Assembly: GCF_036345995.1 (NCBI RefSeq)
Contig: NZ_CP107796.1
Coordinates: forward strand, 930,001-994,000
Source of the DNA: Streptomyces sp. NBC_00557
GTDB taxonomy: Bacteria > Actinomycetota > Actinomycetes > Streptomycetales > Streptomycetaceae
Length of the DNA: 64,000 nt
Direction: 5' to 3'
In this document: positions 1 to 7,172 of the stretch, piece after piece
Position numbering within the stretch: the stretch's first letter is position 1
Layout of the letters: every line of letters starts with the position of its first letter
Program-made: the position numbers and the translations under genes
Notes under the pieces: generated by a model
Databases searched by the model: none
The model's input: only the letters and a program-made list of their open reading frames with translations
Told to the model about the DNA's origin: nothing

Positions 1-178
1 TGTGGTGGATCATGCAGCTCCCGGTCCCCGCGAGCGGCGCCACGGACTCGGACCAGCGCCAGCCGGGTTCGAAGGTGGCCACGGCGAAGTCCAGCCCGCT
101 CAGGTGCAGGGCTTCGATGTGGCCGCGGGGGAAGTCGCGCCGTTCGTCCGGCTTCCCGACCGTCTTCACTTCCAGCAT
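1..178 (-). CDS. cupin-domain protein, N-terminal part (cut by window edge)
   Basis: The gene reads leftwards from an ATG at 178 and leaves the window after 59 codons. The visible start (MLEVKTVGKPDERRDFPRGH) and the later FEPGWRWSESVAPLAGT stretch look like a small Streptomyces cupin protein family, in which the segment around GSCMIHH opens the metal-binding beta-barrel. No enzyme activity can be assigned from the fragment. It is divergent from the secreted-protein gene at 454. The family is recognised from sequence pattern; the function is unknown. Confidence 0.6.
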   Translation of the reverse strand, partial: MLEVKTVGKPDERRDFPRGHIEALHLSGLDFAVATFEPGWRWSESVAPLAGTGSCMIHH

Positions 179-453
179 GACGGCATCCTCCCTTCCGGCC
201 GCCGACCACGGCCTGGGCCGGCCTGTCGTCTCCCGGTGTCCTCCGACGACGCCGGCGCTGCGGCGGCAGCCGTACCCCTTGCCTCCATGGTCAGCCGCGG
301 GACTGCGGGCCGCCATTCGCGGCCGTGCGCGTACGAGATGCCCTCGGAAAAATTCTCGGCCGGCACCTGCAACCTCGGCCGGGGCCGGACGTCTGTCCGG
401 GTGGAGGCCTCCACTTCGACCCGATGTCCGACTCCGAACGACCGAGGGAACTC

Positions 454-918
454 ATGTCCGCACACCGTCCGTCCCAGCCCAGCCGTGCCCGCAGGCTGCG
501 TGCCGCCCTGGGGGTCTCCGCCGTGGGCGCGGCCCTGGCCGTCGCCGGCACCCTCACGGCCCAGGCGGCCCAGGCAGGCAGCCACGCCACCCCCTCGCCG
601 GTGCCCTCCCCTGCCCGCACCGCCACCCCGTCGCCCGTCCCGTCACCGGTCCGTACGGCGACCCCGACGCCCGCGCCGGCAAGCGCGACCCCGGTGCCGG
701 AACCGACGAGCGCGACCCCGAGCCCCGTACCGTCCGTACCCGCACACGCGTCCCCGAGCCCCGTACCCTCCGCGCCCACACACGCGTCCCCCAGCCCCGT
801 ACCGTCCGTACCCGCACACGCCACGCCCAGCCCCGTTCCGGGAGGGGGGCGGGCCGGGCACGGCCCGCACCATGGGCCGACCCTGCCGGCGCCGGTTCCG
901 CAGCACCGCCGAGGCTGA
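454..918 (+). CDS. secreted Pro/Ser/Thr-rich repeat protein
   Basis: A 154-residue protein. The start at 454 is chosen because a good ribosome site (GAGGGA) sits 5 bases upstream; an in-frame ATG at 424 lacks one. Residues 1-41 form a signal peptide with an Arg-rich n-region, a hydrophobic core and an AQA cleavage site. The rest is low-complexity, built of 12-residue units of the type SPVPSVPAHASP, then a Gly/His-rich tail. There is no LPXTG motif or membrane anchor, so it is probably released or held loosely in the wall. It sits upstream of the ECF sigma factor gene on the same strand. Function unknown. Confidence 0.6.
   Translation: MSAHRPSQPSRARRLRAALGVSAVGAALAVAGTLTAQAAQAGSHATPSPVPSPARTATPSPVPSPVRTATPTPAPASATPVPEPTSATPSPVPSVPAHASPSPVPSAPTHASPSPVPSVPAHATPSPVPGGGRAGHGPHHGPTLPAPVPQHRRG
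721..840 (+). repeat. 36-bp in-frame tandem repeat
   Basis: Units begin at 721, 757, 793 and (partial) 829, each opening with AGCCCCGT. The 36-bp period equals 12 codons and gives the repeated SPVPSVPAHASP peptide of the secreted protein. Less regular versions of the same unit precede it. Copy-number change by slippage would keep the reading frame. Confidence 0.75.
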
Positions 919-991
919 GCAGCACGACCTGAGAAGGGGCCGGGAGCGGGGCCGTCGTCCGGCGGCGGCCGCTTCCGGCCCCGGGAGACCC

Positions 992-1681
992 ATGACGACA
1001 GCCACACCACCGGCGGCGGCCCTGCCCTGGGACTCCGCACCCGGCGTGCCGCGACGCCCCGCGCCCTGGCGGCGGTTCGGGCGGGCGCTGCGCACCCGCG
1101 TCCTCGCCCGCACCGGTACGGGCGCCCCGGCGGACCCGGCGCCCCTCGGCACCGGCCCCGGCGCGGCCCCGGCCGCCCGCTCCGGCCCCGAACAGCCGCC
1201 TGGGATCGAGGAGTTGTACCACCACCGCCGGCTCGCCCTGGTCCGGCTCGCGGTGCTGCTCGTGGACGATCTGCCCACCGCGGAGGACGTCGTCCAGGAC
1301 GCCTTCACCGCGCTCTTCCGCCGGCACGGGCACCGGCTGGGCTCGCTCGACGACCCGGAGGCCTATCTGAGGACCAGTGTCGTCAACGCGGCCCGCTCGG
1401 TGCTGCGCCGGCGCCGGACCGTGCGGGCGCACACCCCCGCTCCCGAGCAGCACGCGCCCGCACCGGAGGAGGACGTGCTGCTGCACGAGGACCACCGCGA
1501 GGTGCTGGCGGCGCTGCGCACGCTGACCCGGCGGCAGCGGGAGGTGCTGGTGCTGCGGTACTGGTCGCATCTGAGCGAGGCGGAGATCGCCGTGACGCTC
1601 GGGCTGTCGCGGGGTGCCGTGAAGTCCACGGCCAGCCGGGCCCTGGACGCCCTCGGCCGACGTCTGGAGGGACTGCGATGA
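992..1681 (+). CDS. SigE-family ECF RNA polymerase sigma factor
   Basis: A 229-residue sigma factor that would direct RNA polymerase to a specific promoter set. The ATG at 992 is preceded by GGGAGA. The first ~70 residues are a Pro/Ala-rich extension. Region 2 starts near residue 75 and includes LPTAEDVVQDAFTALFRR; region 4 is near residues 170-220, with LTRRQREVLVLRYWSHLSE followed by the helix-turn-helix LSRGAVKSTASRALDALG. The arrangement matches the SigE/SigM-like ECF group common in Streptomyces. It overlaps the next gene by ATGA, so the two are translationally coupled. Regulon unknown. Confidence 0.85.
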   Translation: MTTATPPAAALPWDSAPGVPRRPAPWRRFGRALRTRVLARTGTGAPADPAPLGTGPGAAPAARSGPEQPPGIEELYHHRRLALVRLAVLLVDDLPTAEDVVQDAFTALFRRHGHRLGSLDDPEAYLRTSVVNAARSVLRRRRTVRAHTPAPEQHAPAPEEDVLLHEDHREVLAALRTLTRRQREVLVLRYWSHLSEAEIAVTLGLSRGAVKSTASRALDALGRRLEGLR

Positions 1682-2022
1682 GCGTGTCCGGTCACGGCAC
1701 CGCACGGCCGCCGGTCGAGGAGCGGCTGCGGGCCGCCCTGGCCGCGCGAGCGCATTCCGTCGGCCCCGCCGACCTGCGGCCCCTGCGCCCGCCGACGGCC
1801 GCGGTGCGGCCCCGCCGGGCGGTGCGGCTGCGCCGGGCGGTGGTGGGCGCGCTGGCGCTGGCCGCGGTGGCCGCGCTGGTGTTCTTCGCCGTGCGCGGCG
1901 GCCCGTCCCACCCCGCCGAGCCGGCCCGCGCGCCGCGCCCGACGACCGGCACCCCGACCCCGGTCCCGAGCCCGGTCGTCCCCGCCACGGCCGGGCCGTC
2001 CGCGAGCGCCACCCACCCGTGA
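1678..2022 (+). CDS. small single-span membrane protein coupled to the sigma factor
   Basis: A 114-residue protein starting inside the sigma-factor stop (ATGA overlap). An Arg-rich cytoplasmic segment of about 48 residues (containing PRRAVRLRRAVVG) is followed by one transmembrane helix near residues 49-68, then a Pro/Thr-rich external tail resembling the low-complexity stretch of the gene at 454. Position and topology fit a membrane partner such as an anti-sigma factor, but no zinc-finger HxxxCxxC motif is present, so that role is inference only. Confidence 0.6.
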   Translation: MSVSGHGTARPPVEERLRAALAARAHSVGPADLRPLRPPTAAVRPRRAVRLRRAVVGALALAAVAALVFFAVRGGPSHPAEPARAPRPTTGTPTPVPSPVVPATAGPSASATHP

Positions 2023-2231
2023 CACGGCCACGGTCCCCGGTCAGCGCCCGCCCCCGCCCCGCCATACAGCCGCCACGCCGCCTCGGCAGCCACCATCCCC
2101 GTCCCAGCCGCTCGCCGCCCCTCGCCGCCGTATGCAGGCCATCCGCCTAACCGACCTGACCGACCTGACCGAGGAAAATCCGTGGCTTCCGCACTCACCG
2201 CTGCGACGGCCGCGCCGCTAAGTTGGACGCC

Positions 2232-3197
2232 ATGAGCAATCTTGACCGCGCGCCCGTGCCCGGCCTCTGCGGCGGCCGTGGATTCGTGGTGGCCGAGCCC
2301 GTACGCGAGCTGCTGAGCCCCCGCCAGGTGAAGCTGGGCGAGTCGACCGAGGTGCGCCGGCTGCTGCCGAACCTCGGCCGCCGCATGATCGGCGCGTGGG
2401 CGTTCGTCGACCACTACGGCCCGGACGACATCGCCGACGAGCCCGGCATGCAGGTCCCGCCGCATCCGCACATCGGGCTGCAGACGGTCAGCTGGCTGCA
2501 CGAGGGCGAGGTGCTGCACCGCGACTCGACGGGCAGCCTGCAGACGATCCGGCCCCGGCAGCTGGGCCTGATGACCTCGGGCCGCGGCATCAGCCACTCC
2601 GAGGAGAGCCCCCGCCCGCACGCCCGCTTCCTGCACGGAGCCCAGCTGTGGGTCGCCCTGCCCGACGGGCACCGCCACACCGAACCGAAGTTCGAGTACC
2701 ACCCGGACCTGCCCACGGTCACCGCCCCCGGCCTGACCGCCACGGTGATCCTCGGCGACCTCGACGGCGCCGCCTCGCCCGGTACGGCGTACACCCCGAT
2801 CATCGGCGCGGACCTCGCCCTCGCCCGGGGCGCCGACGTACGCCTGCCCGTGGAACCCGACTTCGAGTACGGCGTCCTCGCCATGTCCGGCGAGGTCCAC
2901 GTGGACGGCGTACCGGTGCTGCCGGGCTCGATGCTCTACCTCGGCTGCGGCCGCTCGGAACTCCCGCTGCGCGCCGAGTCGGACGCCGGGATCATGCTCC
3001 TCGGCGGCGAACCGTTCGCGGAGGAGCTGATCATGTGGTGGAACTTCGTCGGACGCACCCAGGAGGAGATCGTACGGGCTCGCGAGGAGTGGATGAAGGG
3101 GGTCCGATTCGGCGAGGTGAAGGGCTACGACGGAGCTCCACTGCCAGCACCCGAGCTGCCGCCGGTGCCGTTGAAACCACGCGGAAGGGTGCGCTGA
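2232..3197 (+). CDS. pirin-family cupin protein (3' end replaced by the island)
   Basis: A 321-residue bicupin of the pirin family; relatives are nuclear cofactors or quercetinase-like dioxygenases. The N-terminal cupin carries the metal ligands in PPHPHIGLQTVSWLHEGEV and SGRGISHSEESP; the second cupin is degenerate. The ATG at 2232 is preferred over a TTG at 2223. From base 3036 onward the gene duplicates the tail found at 19193-19354, so the last 54 codons here appear to have been brought in by the island while keeping the protein full length. The two tails differ at about a dozen positions (for example QEEIVRAREEW against QDDIEQARKDW) but end in the same PELPPVPLK.RGRVR. Confidence 0.85.
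   Translation: MSNLDRAPVPGLCGGRGFVVAEPVRELLSPRQVKLGESTEVRRLLPNLGRRMIGAWAFVDHYGPDDIADEPGMQVPPHPHIGLQTVSWLHEGEVLHRDSTGSLQTIRPRQLGLMTSGRGISHSEESPRPHARFLHGAQLWVALPDGHRHTEPKFEYHPDLPTVTAPGLTATVILGDLDGAASPGTAYTPIIGADLALARGADVRLPVEPDFEYGVLAMSGEVHVDGVPVLPGSMLYLGCGRSELPLRAESDAGIMLLGGEPFAEELIMWWNFVGRTQEEIVRAREEWMKGVRFGEVKGYDGAPLPAPELPPVPLKPRGRVR
3036..3064 (+). repeat. attL: left copy of the 29-bp attachment repeat
   Basis: It begins TGGTGGAACTTCGTCGGACG and is identical to 19193-19221; identity breaks immediately on both sides (upstream ATG versus ATA, downstream GGAG versus CGAC). It encodes WWNFVGRTQ in the pirin reading frame. Confidence 0.85.
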
Positions 3198-3338
3198 CCT
3201 GGGAAGACTCGGATTTGCGGTCCAGGGCATTCGATACCGTCTCTTCGCCTATCTGTCTGCAGCAGGGGAGTCGCGAAATTGGGCGACGCTGTTGCCGCAG
3301 CTGCCTCCGTCCGGAGCCCTCTCGGCGACCCAGATCGC

Positions 3339-3413
3339 CGCAAATACCTGGCCTTCCTCGGCCTTGCTGCAGCCCACTGCTCCTACAAACGTCTCCTCAA
3401 ACTGACCACGTAG
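3339..3413 (+). pseudogene. IS5-type transposase C-terminal remnant (left)
   Basis: The last 24 codons of an IS5-family transposase can be read: RKYLAFLGLAAAHCSYKRLL, then KLTT and a stop. The following bases GTAGGACACGGTGT also occur after the related remnant at 16801-17090, which lies in inverted orientation. The rest of the transposase is missing. The surrounding 3198-3498 interval holds no other recognisable gene. Confidence 0.65.
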
Positions 3414-3498
3414 GACACGGTGTAAGGCCGAGATTCTCAGCCACCCACAACACTTCGAGCGCTCTTCGGATGGCCTCTGCTGCCAAGGCTGCCGTGCA

Positions 3499-4221
3499 CT
3501 ACCGATTCACTCTTGCCTGTAGCGCCGGAATGGCCGAGATCTTGGCCGGATCAAGGTGATCCCAGAGAATGCCCTCCGGCCGGTGCGGATCCGTGCACTC
3601 GATCACTTCATCAGGCGTGATGACTAGGTCGACCTTCACGTCATGGTCAGTGACTGGAATCGGGATGTCGATCACCTGGAGGCTGTGCACCGTGGTCACG
3701 ACGAGAGTGCTGGAGCCAATAAGGCCGGCTTCCGTCAGGAGTGCGAACTCCAGGTCGGAGTAGCCGGCCCCTTTGCCGATCCGGGCACCGTCCCGGTTGA
3801 CCGCGACGCTCCCGAGGACAACGACGTCGACCGGACTGAGGGAGTCGACCTCGACGGTTGGTGCGATCGTTGACGCAACGCGACTCGTGGCTGCCTCTTG
3901 GGGCGAGATCGTCAGTGTGGCTGGGTCGAGCAGGTAAAAGGGCTTCGGCGCCGCCAGCTTAGGGACTGCCATGTACACGAGCTTGCCCTCGTTCAGGGCA
4001 CGAACCCGTACAGGGAGCTGGGCCTTGTCCGGCACGGCCTTGATGACATTCGCGTTCTTCCACTCCTCCAGTTCAGCCAGCCGGGCCGCGGCCTCATCGG
4101 CCCCTCGGAAGTTGGGGATGCGGCCGTGAACGCTGTCGTCGTAGACCGCGCCGGCCGCATCGAGAGCGTTCCAGACCTGAGTCCGTACAAGTCGCTTGGC
4201 GTCGTCGTGCATCACGGGCAC
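3499..4221 (-). CDS. 5-formyltetrahydrofolate cyclo-ligase-family protein
   Basis: About 240 residues related to 5,10-methenyltetrahydrofolate synthetase, which converts 5-formyl-THF to 5,10-methenyl-THF with ATP. Visible family features are an early Arg/Lys-rich helix (DDAKRLVRTQVWNAL), a PDKAQLPVR segment, and the nucleotide/folate loop VVLGSVAVNRDGARIGKGAG with the typical GxGxGYSDLE continuation. The GTG at 4221 has a GGAGAG site 6 bases upstream; an ATG at 4212 is the alternative. It is divergent from the kdsB pseudogene. It may be a paralogue with another substrate, as it is longer than the usual folate enzyme. Confidence 0.7.
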   Translation of the reverse strand: MPVMHDDAKRLVRTQVWNALDAAGAVYDDSVHGRIPNFRGADEAAARLAELEEWKNANVIKAVPDKAQLPVRVRALNEGKLVYMAVPKLAAPKPFYLLDPATLTISPQEAATSRVASTIAPTVEVDSLSPVDVVVLGSVAVNRDGARIGKGAGYSDLEFALLTEAGLIGSSTLVVTTVHSLQVIDIPIPVTDHDVKVDLVITPDEVIECTDPHRPEGILWDHLDPAKISAIPALQARVNR

Positions 4222-4269
4222 CCAGGTCTCTCCTCTCACTCACGCCGTTGCCATGAGAGCGAAAAGCTG

Positions 4270-4961
4270 GTCATGGACGTCGGCGACGATACGCTCCTGC
4301 CTCCAGGGGCTCAGTTCGCGTGCGGCACTGAAGTGCCTCGACGGGGTGGTGGTCGCCACCGATGACGAACGCATCGAGGAGGCGTGTCACCGCCTGGGCA
4401 TCGAGTGCATGCGGACCGGAGAACACCTCACCGGCACGGACCGCGTCGCGGAGTGCGCAGAACGCCTGCCCGCAGACGCGTACATCAACGTCCAGGGCGA
4501 CGAGCCGTTCATCTCCCCCACCGCGATCGACGCTGTCTCCCAAGCCATGGAGCACCTGGCATCCGGAACCCTGGCAGTGAACGCGTGCACGGAGCTGGAC
4601 GACGCCGGTGCCGTCCTGGACCACAACGTCGTCAAGGTCGTCGTCGACGCCGAGCACAACGCCCTCATGTTCTCCCGGCAGCCGATCCCCTACCCGCGCG
4701 GTGACCGACCGAGGTACCTGCGTCAGCTCGGTCTCTACGGCTTCACCCGAACGGTCCTCAACACGTTCCGGCATCTCCCCCAGGGGCCGCTGGAACGTAC
4801 CGAAGGCGTGGAGATGCTGCGCTTCATCGAACATGGCCACGGCGTATGGATGCTCCGCGCTGCGGACCAAAGGGTTGGCGGTCGACACTCCCGAAGACCT
4901 CGCGAGGGCCAGCACCTTGTTGCGGATTCACACCGAGCCTGCGATTGCCCGCTTCTCCTGA
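4270..4961 (+). pseudogene. kdsB: 3-deoxy-manno-octulosonate cytidylyltransferase (kdsB) pseudogene
   Basis: The reading frame up to about 4850 has clear CMP-Kdo synthetase features: LDGVVVATDDERIEEACHRL, TGTDRVAECAE, AYINVQGDEPFISP, FSRQPIPYPR and LRQLGLYGF. The typical ending (TKGLAVDTPEDLARA) continues only in a second frame, showing a one-base indel near 4850-4860. The N-terminus is also broken: the expected PARxxSxRxPGK motif is absent, and a likely earlier segment (SEKLVMDVGDDTLL) lies in yet another frame. CMP-Kdo synthesis is a Gram-negative or special-sugar function, so this looks like a horizontally acquired and now dead gene. It ends just before the IS at 5000. Confidence 0.75.
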
Positions 4962-4999
4962 TAACCGCGGTCGACCACCGCTCCTGGATCCGGCACTAG

Positions 5000-5014
5000 C
5001 TTGAGCTTTAACCT
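5000..5014 (+). repeat. left terminal inverted repeat of the IS
   Basis: CTTGAGCTTTAACCT, paired with 6590-6604 and preceded by the CTAG duplication. Confidence 0.8.
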
Positions 5015-5138
5015 CCGACGTCGAATGGTGCGTCGAACTTGATCACTCGGTCTGGTATCCGCCGTACGTGAAGGCGGCCTTCGCCTGAACATGTGCTCCG
5101 ACCAAGGAACACACATCTTCAGAACGAAGGCCGTGGGG

Positions 5139-6596
5139 ATGAGTCTGCTGCATCGCGACACACGCCGAGACGCTTTGGAGCAACTGTCATGCTTCCGGGG
5201 CGAGTTCTATTCCTGTCTCACCGCTCGTTCGGATGCGTTGTTCGAGCTGGCTGATGCCGTTCTGTGCGGTGACGGGGCGGTGAGGTCGCTGCCCGAACTG
5301 TCACTGGTCGGCGAACACCGCCGCGGCCATGGCGGGCTCTACTCAGCCGTCGCCCGCGGCCGGATCGATGCTGACCGGCTGCGGCAGGTCCTGGCCTCGA
5401 TGCCACTGCCACGGGCCGTCGACGGCCGGCTGGTCCTGGCCGTCGACATCACCTGCTGGCTGCGCCCCAACGCCCACACCTCACCGCAACGGATTCTGTG
5501 TCACACCTACGGCCGGGGCAAAGACCAGCACATCCCGGTTCCCGGCTGGCCGTACTCGATCATCTGCGCACTCGAGCCGGGCCGCAGCTCTTGGACCGCT
5601 CCGCTGGACGCATTGCGCCTGGCGCCCGGGGACGACACCGCCACCGTCACTGCCCGGCAACTGCGCGAACTGGTCGAGACACTGATCAGGGCAGGCCAAT
5701 GGCAGGAAGGCGACCCGAAGATCCTCATCATCGCGGACGCCGGCTACGACGCACCCCGTCTCGCGTTCCTCCTCAGGGACCTGCCGGTGCAGGTGCTGGC
5801 CCGGATGCGCTCGGACCGTGTCCTGCGGCGGGCCGTCCCGCCCCGGCAGCCTCACACCCAGGGCCGACCACCCCGGCACGGCAGCGAGTTCGTCTTCGGC
5901 CAGCCCGACACCTGGGGCACACCGGACACCGAGACCGTCACCGACACACGTCTATACGGCACCGCCAGAGCCCGCTCCTGGGACCGGCTGCATCCCAGGC
6001 TCACCCACCGCTCCTCCTGGGCAGTCACCGACGGCACCCTTCCCGTCGTCGAGGGGACGATTATCCGCCTGGACATCGACCACCTGCCCAGCGGAGCAAC
6101 ACCGAAGCCGGTCTGGCTGTGGTGGTCGGGCACCGACGCCACGGAGGCAGACGCCGACCGTCTCTGGCAGGCCTACCTGCGACGCTTCGACATCGAACAC
6201 ACCTTCCGCCTGTTCAAACAGACCCTCGGCTGGACCGCCCCGAAAATCCGCACATCCGAGGCCGCCGACCGCTGGACCTGGCTGATCCTCGCCGTCTACA
6301 CCCAACTGCGTCTGGCCCGCCCACTCGCAGCCGACCGGCGCCGTCCCTGGGAGAAACCCAGCTCTCCGGACAGGCTCACTCCCGCTCGCGTCCGCCGCGA
6401 CTTCCGGCACATCCGCCCACAGGCTGCCTGCCCGGCCAGAGCACCTAAACGCACCCTCCCCGGTCCCGGCCGGCCACCGGGCCGGAAAAACACCCGTCCC
6501 GCACCCCGCCACGACGTGCACACACCTAAGAAAACCCAGCCAGCGAAACGACCAAAGAAGAAGACAACCACCCCGAAGCCCCGCCGCACAGGTTAA
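5139..6596 (+). CDS. IS701-like (NF041680-type) transposase
   Basis: A 485-residue DDE transposase. The start at 5139 (MSLLHRDTRRDALEQL) matches the usual N-terminus of this actinobacterial family. Likely catalytic acidic residues lie in LVLAVDITCWLRP, ILIIADAGYDAPRLAFLL and RRFDIEHTFRLFKQTLGW. The C-terminal ~100 residues are Lys/Arg/Pro-rich and probably bind DNA. The frame is intact from start to stop, and the element ends are preserved, so it may still be active. The last codon overlaps the right terminal repeat. Confidence 0.85.
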   Translation: MSLLHRDTRRDALEQLSCFRGEFYSCLTARSDALFELADAVLCGDGAVRSLPELSLVGEHRRGHGGLYSAVARGRIDADRLRQVLASMPLPRAVDGRLVLAVDITCWLRPNAHTSPQRILCHTYGRGKDQHIPVPGWPYSIICALEPGRSSWTAPLDALRLAPGDDTATVTARQLRELVETLIRAGQWQEGDPKILIIADAGYDAPRLAFLLRDLPVQVLARMRSDRVLRRAVPPRQPHTQGRPPRHGSEFVFGQPDTWGTPDTETVTDTRLYGTARARSWDRLHPRLTHRSSWAVTDGTLPVVEGTIIRLDIDHLPSGATPKPVWLWWSGTDATEADADRLWQAYLRRFDIEHTFRLFKQTLGWTAPKIRTSEAADRWTWLILAVYTQLRLARPLAADRRRPWEKPSSPDRLTPARVRRDFRHIRPQAACPARAPKRTLPGPGRPPGRKNTRPAPRHDVHTPKKTQPAKRPKKKTTTPKPRRTG

Positions 6597-6604
6597 AGAT
6601 CAAG
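6590..6604 (-). repeat. right terminal inverted repeat of the IS
   Basis: AGGTTAAAGATCAAG, which contains the TAA stop of the transposase and is followed by CTAG. Confidence 0.8.
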
Positions 6605-6608
6605 CTAG

Positions 6609-6764
6609 GAGTATCTCGCCATCGTCCGGGGCGAGATGGACGCCGTCGCCTTCTCCTGGGAGGCGACCTGGGACCACGCGGCCGGCCTGCTCCTCGTGGA
6701 GGAGGCGGACGGCACGCATCTCACCCGCGCCGACGAGCCGTTCTCTACTCGCCGCTTCCACTAG
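6609..6764 (+). pseudogene. inositol monophosphatase family remnant
   Basis: An open stretch of 51 codons without a start. It reads YLAIVRGEMDAVAFSWEATW followed by DHAAGLLLVEEADGTHLTRA and a stop. The WDHAAGLLLVEEA part matches the second signature (WDxAAG) of inositol monophosphatase/CysQ phosphatases; the final glycine-rich helix is missing. The gene was cut on its 5' side where the IS now sits. No upstream part was found before the IS, so a deletion probably accompanied or followed insertion. Confidence 0.6.
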
Positions 6765-6911
6765 ATCACGCTTCATCCCCGGGCGCCGGAACAGCGGCAC
6801 GCTCGGCGTTTTGGCCACCGCTGCTCCGGCCCCTGACCCAGGGGCCGCAAGGGTCGATGCAACCCGCAAGCTCCGACGCGCGCTCAATCCCGGGGTTACC
6901 AACACGACCGA

Positions 6912-6923
6912 AACACATGTGTT
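6912..6923. promoter_or_regulatory. 12-bp palindrome upstream of the ABC transporter operon
   Basis: AACACATGTGTT is a perfect inverted repeat 64-75 bp before the small coding region at 6987. It is a candidate operator for the following operon. No regulator gene is adjacent, so the binding protein is unknown. Confidence 0.35.
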
Positions 6924-6986
6924 CGAAATTCCGACCGGCTCGTTGAACCACACGAACCAGCCGCACAACCGTCAAGGGGGACCACG

Positions 6987-7172
6987 TTGACTTCGGCCAG
7001 GACACCAGCACATGCGACTCCCCCTAACGCCGCACGGAGTGCGGAGTACTCATACCGCGACGAGTCCAGCAACAAGGCCCCTGTTCGGATGATCAGGGCC
7101 ACCGTGCCGCGGTGGCTACCCACGTCGGCTCTCCGGTCGTTGAGCTGGTCCGGTCGGGGAGGCACGCTGTGA
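6987..7172 (+). CDS. possible 61-residue leader peptide or RiPP precursor
   Basis: A short reading frame with a TTG start, preceded by AAGGGGG at good spacing and overlapping the ABC gene by 4 bases (GTGA). The peptide begins MTSARTPAHATPPNAARSAE and ends SLSWSGRGGTL. It contains many Ser, Thr, Arg and Pro residues but no Cys and no FxLD motif, so it is not a standard lanthipeptide precursor. Its position at the head of a RiPP-like operon makes it the first candidate for a precursor, but it could equally be a translational leader or non-coding. Confidence 0.35.
   Translation: MTSARTPAHATPPNAARSAEYSYRDESSNKAPVRMIRATVPRWLPTSALRSLSWSGRGGTL

Larger units (their letters stand above)
5000..6604 (+). 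mobile_element. complete IS701-like insertion sequence with CTAG target duplication
   Basis: A 1,605-bp element. The left end CTTGAGCTTTAACCT (5000-5014) and right end AGGTTAAAGATCAAG (6590-6604) are inverted repeats with one mismatch in 15. Both ends are flanked by CTAG (4996-4999 and 6605-6608), matching the 4-bp YTAR-type duplication known for the IS701 family. One transposase gene fills the element and its stop codon lies inside the right repeat. It has separated the kdsB and inositol-monophosphatase remnants. Confidence 0.8.

Noticed and set aside
721..840. Regularly spaced repeats considered as a CRISPR array
   Set aside because: Units are contiguous, in frame and encode a peptide repeat; there are no unique spacers or cas genes.
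3036..3064. tRNA 3' end as integration target
   Set aside because: No cloverleaf can be drawn; the repeat lies inside the pirin coding sequence.
2232..3197. phiC31 attB site in the pirin gene
   Set aside because: The phiC31 core and its flanks were not found; the island uses a tyrosine, not a serine, integrase.
1692..3230. Minus-strand frame of ~500 codons opposite sigma-partner and pirin genes
   Set aside because: Composition is typical of an antisense shadow, and the plus-strand genes have family motifs.
6987..7172. Standard FxLD lanthipeptide precursor
   Set aside because: The peptide has no FxLD motif and no Cys; it is kept only as a low-confidence leader/precursor candidate.
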